64,000 nt of DNA from Perca fluviatilis (Eukaryota; Chordata; Actinopteri; Perciformes; Percidae). Below, piece after piece: positions 51,469 through 64,000 of this stretch (the stretch's first letter is position 1; every line of letters begins with the position of its first letter). The stretch lies in contig NC_053115.1 of NCBI RefSeq assembly GCF_010015445.1, forward strand, positions 15,004,524 through 15,068,523. Direction: 5' to 3'. The notes beneath the pieces were generated by a model that was not told the origin of the DNA, ran no database searches, and saw nothing but the letters and a program-made list of their open reading frames with translations. Position numbers and translations under genes: made by a program.

Positions 51469-51732
51469 TGCCAGTAGACCGTCTGCCTGTCTTGCTGATC
51501 GCCAACTCCCAGAACATCCAAGCTACCTCCCTGAGCGGCACCACGGTCCACAGCCTTCTGTCAACCAGCACCAAGCAAACCACGGCCATGGACTTCCTCT
51601 ACGCCCAGGAGACTGTCTGCTGGATCCATGTAGGAGATGCTCCCTCATCCACACACCTCAAATGTGCCAAGATCCCCAATCTGAAGAGCTTCACAGAGGA
51701 GAGAGTCATCAACATCTCCCTCAGCCTGCACC
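51469..51732 (+). CDS. lrp1: lrp1 exon 6: start of first YWTD beta-propeller
   Basis: This exon encodes residues 203-290 and the first base of His291. It opens [20 protein letters not shown], the first blade strand of the propeller after the EGF pair, and includes [18 protein letters not shown] and an N-I-S sequon near its end (INISLSLHH). YWTD propellers are six-bladed domains that act in pH-dependent ligand release in LDLR-family receptors. Here the first blade has C-W-I-H in place of Y-W-T-D, as in mammalian LRP1 (C-W-V-H). Acceptor gttctag; donor gtgagt, phase 1. Confidence 0.95.
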
Positions 51733-51880
51733 GTGAGTACACCACAGCAGCATGCAACTTCACCCTGGTGTATTTATAAAGTACAGTATAATCTGCACAG
51801 GCACACACAGCCCAGTTCTCGACACATAATAAAAAAAAAAAATTGCCTCACGCTGCAACAAGGTATTGTGTATATATATG

Positions 51881-51881
<1 letters not shown>

Positions 51882-51931
<50 letters not shown>
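51882..51931 (+). repeat. (GT)n microsatellite
   Basis: About 25 GT units, 150 bp after exon 6. Confidence 0.95.
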
Positions 51932-51939
<8 letters not shown>

Positions 51940-54116
51940 CATTGTAACGTTTCAGGATATTTGATTCCTGGAGGCCACATATAAGGCCAGAGGACAACAC
52001 TGTACACCACCTGTGGTATTTCACACAGTGAAAAATGCCCTGCTCCACTCTCCAGAAAATGTATTATATATCCATGTAATATACATTTCATGTATATTTG
52101 CCCATTAAGTCACACTTTATCTCTTGGAGCAAGAATTTATTTGTATAGTATTTCACTGAGAAAAGTCCATTCCGTGCTTCCATTGTTCATGCAAGTCTGG
52201 CACAGAAGCACAGACTTGATAGCTCCGTAGATGAGTGAAGATGAAAATACAGGGAAAAAAAAGTGGCACAGCAGAAATCCATTTCGGCCACAGGTCCTTC
52301 AGCAGGTGGACCGTGAAAATATGAAATAAGCTGGCTAGAAGTTTGTTTCGACACACAAGTTTGTTGGACACACGTCCGAACCGTATTTACTAGAAATAGG
52401 CCTTTTTATATAAGCTGGTAAATGCAGTAAAAGCACATTAAACCAGACGTTTTTGAATGCAATTGCAATCAGATATCTGCCTATGTGACATGCATCTAAC
52501 AAATCAGAATATAAGTCATTTTGATTTGCCTTTGGCCTTCCACCACCTATCGGTAGCAAAGCCCAACCTTTGGCTACAGGCCTCGGCTGATCCTCACCTT
52601 GAAATATCATGTTTGTCAGGTTTGCATCATTTGCAGAAGGCGATTTGGCTGGGCTTGTTGGTCTGAGTGAATTCAAATGTGTTTTACTTTTAAAGTCAAA
52701 TGTACAGGTGGAGAAAAAATTTCCAGAAATGTAGCCAAAACTGAACTGAGCATCAATACCTATGTGCTTGTGCACAGCCTGTGAGTCACAGATATATCGT
52801 GGCAGCACATTAAAAGCAGCTGTGTTTTTCCATGTCTTACGTTTCGTTTCAAAAAGAGGCTTTTCATCTGTATAATGACACCAAAAGACAGACCTTGGAG
52901 ATCTAAGGAGCGTGACTGAGTGCAGGCGTGTTTACGTGGGTGCTCCTCAGTGTGCTCCTACCTAACCATAACAACCTGCGGGTCGAAAAACCCCACTCGC
53001 GCTTCCCCTCTCTCCGTTAGTCACTTCCTTGCTTTAAGTTCCTAGCTGTGTTGCGCTCTGGTTTTCGGGCAGCTTGTCTTCACTGTGAATCAGAGGGAAA
53101 GCAGCCCCAGAAACAACACATGTATTCACACAAAGACAGCAGGAATGCGTCATTGTATCTTTTAGAAAGTTGGTTGACAGATGGTTTAGAACTATCTGCA
53201 TTGTCATACTTATCCGGAAACATTAATTAAAGGACTTTGCCTTGAATTAAAACAACATTGCATTTCTCACTCACTTAGTCATTGTGTTCATATTCTCTGC
53301 CCTGCCCTACTTGGTTCTCTCCACAATCCCTGAACTCCACTTCTGATGTGTACACAACACTATATAATGTGTATAATGCAGACCTTCTATAATTGTATGG
53401 AATCATATAGCTCAGCTTTATTCCCCTCCTTTCTCTCTCTGTTTTAGACTTGCATACAAGCATTCTAACCGATCGCATCCACTCAGTATGCAGCCGCTCG
53501 TCTCCGTTCACATCCCTTTTCCATGTGACTATAGAATGCATTAACATGACTAAAATGACTCTCAGCGCGGACCATCAGAGAAAATGAAAGGGCCGAATGA
53601 TGACAGTCGGGCAGCTCTGCCTTCCACATGCTCGCACAGTGCGGTGTAGCTGTCAGTTCAAAATATGTTCATTTCAAACCAGATGATATCAGGCAAGCTC
53701 TGAACAATAAAAAAAATTATGCATAAGACATTTTGGTGTCCCTCACAGTAATAAGAGGAAGATCGAGCCTGAGGCACCTCTCTCTCTGTTTTGAGCCTTT
53801 CTAACGCCACATCTGTTATTGGCACATTATACAGGACAATCAGGCTCATGCAGGAAAAAAGACATCCTCCTCAAAATTACGGAGACAGTGCCACACTAAT
53901 ATGGAGATTTCCTATTAGGAAAAACATGTATTTGTGCTTAATAATTATGATCACAAGAGCAATGATTATCACTGTTGCTATAACCATGCAGCTTTAAGCA
54001 GAACCTCGGCTCACATTGGACTTGATAATTTAAGGACCAGAAGAATTTGCAGGAAATTCCAACAGCTTCAGCTGGGTTCTCCACCGCTGTCCCCCACACA
54101 CACTGCAGCACTCCTG

Positions 54117-54242
<126 letters not shown>

Positions 54243-54521
54243 GACACAGGGAGAACCGGCTGCATTGAGGAGCATGGACAGGATGTTCATGACTGATTAT
54301 GAGGATTGAGAGCTGTATTGTTGAAATAAGAAAGCATGCACTTTCTGTATCCGAGTGACAAATATTACTGTTTTCCTGTCATTATGTGAATGAGAAAAAG
54401 AGAGATGCCATTTGAAGGTATTTTGATTGTTAATGGGACAAACTGACAGAAAAAAAAGTGCTTGTAGTTTCCTCATGTGACAGTTTTGCAGAATAAAACA
54501 ACCAAAACATGTACTAAAGAC

Positions 54522-54555
54522 AAAAAAAAAAAAAAAAAAATTTAAAAAAAAAAAA

Positions 54556-54586
<31 letters not shown>

Positions 54587-54619
54587 CCAAATCACTAGAT
54601 GACATGTGCTGGATGTGAG

Positions 54620-54651
<32 letters not shown>

Positions 54652-54718
54652 AAAAAAAAAAAAAATAAAACAAAAAAAAAAAAAAGAAGGGAAAAAAAAA
54701 AAAAAAAAGGGAGAAATT
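54522..54718 (+). repeat. A-rich low-complexity tract
   Basis: About 200 bp consisting of A runs broken by a few T, C and G bases, including one unique 33-bp island (54587-54619). Confidence 0.9.
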
Positions 54719-55287
54719 TTCTCTGTTCCAGTCCATAATCTGAAGCGACTGCCAGATAGCAGAGTTGGTCTTTTGGACAGGCTGCTGGCGTGTGAGAGAC
54801 AGAATAGGAGGAGCAGGTTTATGCTTACAGTTAACATGGAAGGAGCCAGCAGCAACCAATGGCAGGGGTGAACTTACAGGAAATGACGTGTGTGTGGTTG
54901 GAGTGACTCATGACCTCAGTATGCCACAGATGAGTTGTCCAGATGTGTCTTCACCCCCCCCCTCCCTCGGATCACTCTCCCTCTGTCTCACTTTTATTAC
55001 ATTCCCTTTGAAACTGAGCTAGATTAACATTCAGTAGTACTCTAGATGCTGATGCTCCATGCTATGCACAGGAGGGCTGATCCCAGAGCTGTCACTAAGC
55101 CTTCCTTCCCTGCTTGTACTGTAAGACCTACAGTACCTGCTCCCCCTGCAAAGTGAGCCACAGCGTGCTGCTTAGCACAGACACTGGCCTACAATCTCCT
55201 TAAGAGGTCATGTGCAGTTAAAAGGCAAGCCGGTCAGCACATTTTCAATCTTCTCTCCTTTCAACATTCAACACTTTGTTCAGCTTT

Positions 55288-55289
<2 letters not shown>

Positions 55290-55336
<47 letters not shown>

Positions 55337-55400
55337 CTCTCTTTTGCTCTCTCTCGCTCTCTCTCGCTCTCTCTTTCTCTGTGTGTGTGTGTGTGTGTGT

Positions 55401-55457
<57 letters not shown>

Positions 55458-55458
55458 A
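55290..55458 (+). repeat. (CT)n-(GT)n-(CT)n compound microsatellite
   Basis: CT run, TTGCTCTC variants, a (GT)12 segment at about 55380-55404, then CT again. Confidence 0.95.
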
Positions 55459-57009
55459 TTTCTTTTTTAGTCTACACTTTAGTCCCTCAAATGATCCACT
55501 CAGTCTTTCCCCTCCTGCTTCTGGATCTTTTCTTCTTTTTTTTTTTTTGCCATTCTTCCTGTGTGTTTCTGCTGTGACGCCTTCGCCAGATGCTTGAGGG
55601 AGTGTTTTGGAGTGCGTGAGGTTGGCGAGGGGAAGTGGGGGGTGGGGGTGTATGAGCAGTTGGTGTTAAAGCTTCAATCACACTTTAAAAGTGACAGTTT
55701 GGAGGTATAAGAACCATATCAGCTCCTTTTTAAAAGTAATGCCACTGATATAACTACACTATTGATCCCCCTGTGTGAGCAGCGTAGTACGAGCGGTGTG
55801 TGCCTGTGAAGATGTATTCCCCTCACTTGTACTCCCACATACAGTTATTGGAGAAAAACTCTGCCTAGCATTGCTCCATTTAGCAATACACGTTAAGTAC
55901 ATTATCTCGACATCCACTCGGCTGTTGTTTTTCTTAGACCAACAGGGAGCAGAGAGATGAACGAGGAAACGCGTAGAAAACAAGTTGTTTAGAGAAAGTA
56001 GGGAACAGATGAAGAAGGCGTCTGGTCCTGTTTTTTCAATTATGCTGTGTTGTTTTTTTATAGCATAGTTTGAGACAGACAGAGCTGCAGTTAATGAATC
56101 CAGACTGTTTTCCCACCTCTGGGGAACAGACAAAGGGGAGGGATAGGGGGATGATGCATGGAGGAGGAGGAGGGGAGAGAATGGGAGGAGATTGAAAAGT
56201 CTTTTCGCTGGAGCCATTTCTGTTTAGCAAAGGTGGAGGAAAATGGAGAGCTGGGGGTGTCAGAAAGCAGGGGGGGCGGACATTTTTTCAGGTCTTTAAG
56301 TAAACCTCTTGAATATTGCACAATCTCCTATCTTCTCCCTCCTTTGTAAACCCATTGCTTAATCAGTGAATCACTGTGTTGTGGGGCAGCTGGAAGTGTT
56401 TAAACAGAGAACGCTGTTATAAAAATTAAGAGCACCTTTGGGAATATGGCCCCTGATTCCAATAAACCTCAGAAATGCTGCTGCACAATGGCCAAGTTTC
56501 CCTAGTGGAAATCAGATATATCTCTCTCTTTCTTCTCTTCTCTGTCTTCTTTCTTCTCTTCTCACTTTTTCTTCCTTTCCTCTCCATCCATCTGCATTAA
56601 AAAAAAATAAAAAATCTGTTTTCCACTTTTTCCACCAAAATATTTGAAAATGTTTAATTTCCTTTCAAATATACAAAAGACAAACGGTACAAGGGCCATA
56701 AAAGGCAAATCAAGACAAAAACAAACAAATAAATAAAAAAAAACACACTATGAAGCATACAGATGAAATAGCTTGACAAATGTTCAAATAGTATGTATAT
56801 GTACTGTATGTATATACAGTTCATTTACTTGGCCATGGTCTTGCATGGAAATTGCATGTTTTTCCCCCATACAGTCTCTCAGATACTAGTCTAGCTTGTC
56901 AGGCGTTGCGCTCTCAAAATGATGAAGATGGGTCTTCACAAACTGTCTTAAAGGATTTGAAGTGAGACAGGACATTCTATCCAGAGTATACCAGTCACTG
57001 ATAGAGTCT

Positions 57010-57075
57010 GTCATCGCTTTCAACATTAGATTAGATTAGATAATACTTTATTCATCCCACAATGGGGAAATTCAC
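57010..57075 (-). mobile_element. LINE-type 3' end with (TCTAA)n tail
   Basis: On the minus strand it reads GAATTTCCCCATTGTGGGAT then GAATAAAGTATTATCTAATC. This is a very common fish retroelement 3' end with a short tandem tail. Confidence 0.6.
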
Positions 57076-57149
57076 TTGTTACAGCAGCAGTTTTTCCACA
57101 ATAAAAACCAACCAACCAAACAAACAAACAACAGGCAAACGACAGACAA

Positions 57150-57565
57150 TGTGCAAAAAGTACTGAATGAATGTAAAGTGGCATTATATAAAAAGTACAT
57201 CACATCTTGGTACAGCTTCCTACCAAACAAATGCAAGAGAAAGCAGGCTAGGATAGCCAGGCAAGCCATTAAGATCATAGGCATTCCACAAAAACAGCCA
57301 TCTGATGTTTATATACAAGCAGTGGAAAGAAAATCCAACTTCATCATCCAGGATGCCTGCCACCCCCTCCACCAAAGCTTTGAGCTATTACCATCAGGAA
57401 GAAGGTTCAGAGTGCCTCTGGCTAAAAAGTCATTATGCAACAAATCCTTCATTCCCAATGCAATAGATATACAAAACTCATGCTACTGACTCATCACACA
57501 CACTCTGCCTTCAATCAAAAGAACATTTTCTAACATGGCAACATATTAGACAGTTTTTGAATCTT
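57150..57565 (+). mobile_element. Non-LTR retrotransposon C-terminal remnant
   Basis: The + frame ending TGA about 57489 encodes KRKQARIARQAIKIIGIPQK and CHPLHQSFELLPSGRRFRVP, then KKSLCNKSFIPNAIDI. The LLPSGRRFR..NSF.P.A motif is the C-terminus of fish LINE ORF2 proteins and is also found at 10262. The 3' end GAATCTTGAATCTT is a short tandem tail. It lies next to an oppositely oriented LINE end. Confidence 0.65.
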
Positions 57566-59067
57566 GAATCTTAATCTGGAGGTATCGCAAGAAATCGGTC
57601 TTTGATGGCCCATATTTCTCCTGAAGCTGCCCAAATGATGCAAACATAACCTGAATGAATACCCAAAGCTATACAGCTCTAATTCCTTCCATTGATCAAA
57701 CAACGGATTGAGCCATTGTTGGAATAAACGACAGATGTGGCGATAATTGGCAATGTAAAAGTTAGAGCTCTAAGCTTTAAACTGTTTTGCTACTTGTGTC
57801 CAGATCTGAATAGTACGATGAATAATCTGATTGTGATTAAAACATTATTTTTTGGAATGGGAGACATTACGATAGCACCAAGCGAGTAGGGTAGACAGTC
57901 TTCTCTCTCCTTATTCAGCCAGCCGTCGAGCACAACCGTCTCATCCAGCCAGTAGGAGTCACAGCGAATGTTCGCCGCCCAATAAAAGCGCATGGAATCT
58001 GGTAGGGCAGGCAAACCCACACGCCCTACACTTGCACAGACGACATCTCCTAATCCTATGGGATTTATAGTTCCAGATATATGAAATGAGTTATAGAATC
58101 CAGAATCTAGTTTTAATAACGTGTATATGTAAGTTTTGAAAGAGATATAACAATTGAGGGAGACAGATCGTCTTACTTGCGTTTATTCTACCTATCAAGT
58201 AATTTGGGGGTGTTAACCTAAATGTGATTTATATAGCCATAAAGTTAGCTTAAAATAGGGAGTTATACTTCTTTGTGATCTCTACCCCAAAATATGTTCT
58301 AGCACATCTGGGTCTCTACAACGCACAGGCATCAGTTCACTTTTGCTCCAGTTTTGCTCAGCTCCCGAAAAGAACTTAATAGTTCAATTGTATAGAAGTC
58401 TGTGTCCTTGTTATGTTAAAAAAATGTTCCAGTTCTCTCCCTTTGCAATCCAGGCTCTTCAGAAAGACAGAGGGCTCGTCTGAAATTCAAGTCAGATTTA
58501 TTGGTGCAGAGCTTTCACTATTTTCACACTTTTATTGCACTCCTATGCGAAAGGAATCTGCTTTGTCGTTTCCCCCCACTCAAGCTTTTCATTCCTGGTT
58601 GGAGACATCGACCCTCTGGTCTCCTCTAAATCATCACAGTGACCTGCTCACCCTGGTAAACATACCACCATATTAGACCTCCACCCTTAGCACTGAGCAC
58701 TGCATGACCAAGGACTCCTGCAGCAAGACTTTAGCCCTATATCTGAGTTGTTTGTGTACGTGTGAGTCGGTGCATGGGGATAGTTCTGTGGAGAGCAGAG
58801 CTTTTGGCAGCTGTGAAAATACAAGTCCTGTGGTTTGTGAAGCCCCCCTCCCCACTCTTTCTCTCACTCTTTCTCTAGTCATGCATACATATAGTTTTCA
58901 TTCCTTATGTTAAGATATTATTAATTAAATAGTATTGATATTTATAGATGTGACAGTCAGCTGCTGGAAGAAATATTCAGATGCTTTGTTAAAAGTAGCA
59001 AAACCACAATGTAGAAATACTAAATTACAAGTTAAAGTCTTCATATCATCTTCAAAATGGCACTTAA

Positions 59068-59826
59068 AGCAGCTATAATCAATATTTTTTTTATATTAGC
59101 AATGGATTACATGACTACTGATTGTTATCACCGACATTTTTTTCTTGGAGCAATTTAGCATCTTTCAGCTTATTGTGTTTTTTGTTTCAACTACATTGTT
59201 TGGTTCAAATAATCATGGGATACATCTTAACTACTAGGCTAACTAGGAATTTTTTAGAGGAAAAGCTTTAAAAACCAACTGTACGCGTGGCTGGGTTGGC
59301 TCAGTTGGTAGAGCAGGCGCACATATACATGGAGGTTTATGCCTCGACGCAGAGGTCCAGGGTTCGAGTCAGACCTGTGACGATTTCCTGCGTGTCTTCC
59401 CCCTCTCTCTCCCTTTTCTCACACAGTAGTCCTATCCATTAAAGGCAGAAAAGCCCCAAAAAATAATCTTAAATAAAAATAAACTGTACGCTACCTGCAC
59501 AGCACTAAAAGGCAGACAGACAAAATTAGCGACTTGCTAGCTAGGTGAACATACTGTAGTGCAGCATATAGCAGCTAAATCTGAATATTTGCCTTTTTTG
59601 TAAAAAGCAAAAACTGCTAAATTGAGATATTAGACTTACATTTATCAGGAAGGACTGTAACACAATGTGAAATGAATGCTAATGTTACTCAATATCAGAG
59701 GGATGTGAAAACTGAGAGCTTGCTAACAACAACTTATCAACTTGAAAGGTGATAATATGTCAGCGTTGTGTTCAAAGTTTATTTCTGCTGCCCCCAAGTG
59801 TCCAAAGAAATTCTGTTTTTGCAGGT
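59068..59826 (-). mobile_element. TTAA-type MITE, long copy, carrying a SINE
   Basis: It starts after TTAA (59064-59067) with AGCAGCTATAATCAATATTT. It ends CCCCCAAGTGTCCAAAGAAA then TTGCAGGT. Both ends match, in reverse, the short copy at 20379-20609. TTAA is not preserved on the right. It is split by the SINE at 59287-59481. Confidence 0.65.
59287..59481 (+). mobile_element. tRNA-derived SINE, copy 3, with target duplication
   Basis: The head TGGCTGGGTTGGCTCAGTTG then GTAGAGCAGG (A box) and GGGTTCGAGTC (B box) precede the body GACGATTTCCTGCGTGTCTT. CCATTAAAGGCAGAAAAGCC and an AAATAAAAATA tail follow. A perfect 10-bp target duplication AACTGTACGC flanks it (59277-59286 and 59482-59491). It is the best-preserved of the three copies and shows the true element limits. 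Confidence 0.93.
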
Positions 59827-59980
59827 CCATTGCATTATTTTCAAAAGTACTAACTATTCAGAGAAAATGTCACTGTCAAGTTATCATATTATTGGATAAT
59901 TAATATTATTATGTATTGTTATTATTATTACTGAAGCATTGTGTTAGCCACATTTTAATGCTGTAGCTTGTATAGGTGGA

Positions 59981-59981
<1 letters not shown>

Positions 59982-60036
<55 letters not shown>

Positions 60037-60270
60037 GTATATGTATATATGTATATATATATATGTATATGTATATACATATATATATGTATATGTTATA
60101 TATATGTATATGTATATGTATATATATATGTATATGTATATGTATATATATATATACATATATATATGTATATACATTTATATATGTATATATATACATA
60201 TATGTATATATATACATATATGTGTATATATATACATATATATGTATATATATATATATACATATATGTG
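59982..60270. repeat. (TA)n / TATG-variant tract, about 290 bp
   Basis: TA repeats with interspersed TATGTATA units, the longest TA-type tract in the window. It lies inside the split repeat 58958-60555. A smaller (TA)n follows at 60370-60395. Confidence 0.95.
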
Positions 60271-60363
60271 TGTATATATATGTGTATGTGTGTGTTGGTA
60301 TATGTATGTTTTTGTTATATTGGTAGCTTCATATTTTATATAACTGCATGATATTTTATATGC

Positions 60364-60399
<36 letters not shown>

Positions 60400-60860
60400 A
60401 AATCTCAGTTTGCAAAGTAACTAGTAACTGAATAAATGTGTTGTAAAAGGTACAACATTAACCTCTGAAATATAGTGGTGTACTGTACCAGTATAAAGTT
60501 GCATAAAATAGAAAAGTAAAGTATAGTACTTTAGTAAATGTACTTTCCACCACTCACTACAGTAAATAGATCATTATGGACCTTTAACATCCTCACATCT
60601 CCTTTCCTTTAGCTTTAACAATAGCTTTCTTTCTCTGATCCTTGGCTCGGAGTTAGTGTGGCTAAGCTGGTGTTTGAGGAGAGGAAGGAAGAGGAGGGAA
60701 TGAGGGAACCAGGAGAAGGGTATATTAGTGTCTCATGTTATTCTTTTTCACTATTTTTCTCCTCTCTTAGTCCCTCCCTATGTGGTCCTGAACCACATTC
60801 GGGACAGTTTGGATAGAGCAGGGGTATTCCAGTTTTTTTCCTGTAAATGTTCCATAAAGT

Positions 60861-60896
60861 GTGTGTGTATGTGTGTATGTGTGTATGTGTGTATGT

Positions 60897-60930
<34 letters not shown>

Positions 60931-60931
60931 C
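60861..60931 (+). repeat. (GT)n with GTAT variants
   Basis: GTGTGTAT units repeated, passing into a pure GT run. Confidence 0.9.
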
Positions 60932-61289
60932 TAGGTGTTTGATTTTCATCGTCCGATGGGGCACTGGTCTTCCCGTGAGCTAAGCCTCAGGAAAATAAAC
61001 GCAGCAGAAACCGCACGCCCGGTGTCGCTTAGCTACAGCTACGCCAACATCGCACTCCTAGAAGCAACAAAAAGCCTGTCTCATATTCTGTCTGTCTGAG
61101 TGACTTTGAATGACAGACACATTACCTCTCCACTTGCTAACTGCAGTTGGCTGCCCTCTCGTTTGTCGGTTAAGAAAAATGCCTTAAGTCCAAACCTTAA
61201 AGTCTGGACTGTGTGTGAACGTGTGTGTGAGTGTTGCAGAGAGAAGGAGCGATCTGTTGAAGTTGTTGCTACACAGTATTGCTGACTAA

Positions 61290-64000
<2,711 letters not shown>

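Larger units (their letters stand above)
58958..60555 (-). mobile_element. CAGTGGTGGAA-type repeat, split by insertions
   Basis: The left end CAGCTGCTGGAAGAAATATT, followed by CAGATGCTTTGTTAAAAGTA, is the inverse of the end of the repeat at 48029. The right end AGTACTTTAGTAAATGTACT followed by TTCCACCACT matches its start. The interior is interrupted by the element at 59068-59826 and by long TA repeats, so it is much longer than the 468-bp copy. Confidence 0.65.

Noticed and set aside
59909..60351. Several ORFs of 77-127 codons on both strands
   Set aside because: They translate a TA/TATG repeat into Tyr-Ile/Tyr-Val runs.

Overview
The window is vertebrate, almost certainly teleost, nuclear DNA. 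The evidence is large introns with GT/AG junctions, one coding gene in 64 kb, many long (CA)n/(TA)n microsatellites, tRNA-derived SINEs and several repeat families that I associate with ray-finned, especially percomorph, fish. The organism call is inference. No bacterial, phage or CRISPR feature is present.

The only protein-coding gene I can support is the 5' end of an LRP1 (low-density lipoprotein receptor-related protein 1) orthologue on the + strand. Eight coding exons splice in frame: 15447-15543, 32849-32971, 46641-46778, 50453-50572, 51223-51351, 51469-51732, 61495-61657 and 63045-63267. They total 1257 nt, or 419 codons. In order they encode the signal peptide, two LDL-receptor class A repeats, two EGF modules (the second calcium-binding) and the start of the first YWTD beta-propeller. 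The gene continues past the right edge. Intron 1 is 17.3 kb, intron 2 is 13.7 kb and intron 6 is 9.8 kb, while exons 4-6 lie within 1.3 kb. The 5' leader carries three short upstream ORFs, the last ending 6 nt before the main ATG.

Positions 1 to about 14880 are intergenic. They hold two SINEs, LINE 3' remnants, microsatellites and a 442-bp hAT-type MITE with a perfect target duplication. Promoter and leader lie near 14880-15446.

The introns are a record of transposon insertion. Insertions with visible termini and target duplications include hAT-type MITEs (13342-13783, 44537-44925, 45287-45593) and a hAT element with a transposase C-terminal remnant (33635-34523), itself inside a second hAT-like element (33379-36067). 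There is also a PIF/Harbinger element with a transposase N-terminal remnant (43195-44047) and TTAA-flanked MITEs (20379-20609, 24089-24454, 27023-27542). A three-level nest lies at 58958-60555. The most unusual structure is an interleaved pair of inverted repeats at 34549-35654.

I see no new multi-gene system. The points most worth checking are the leader uORFs, the nested and interleaved repeat structures, and the small paired MITE families.
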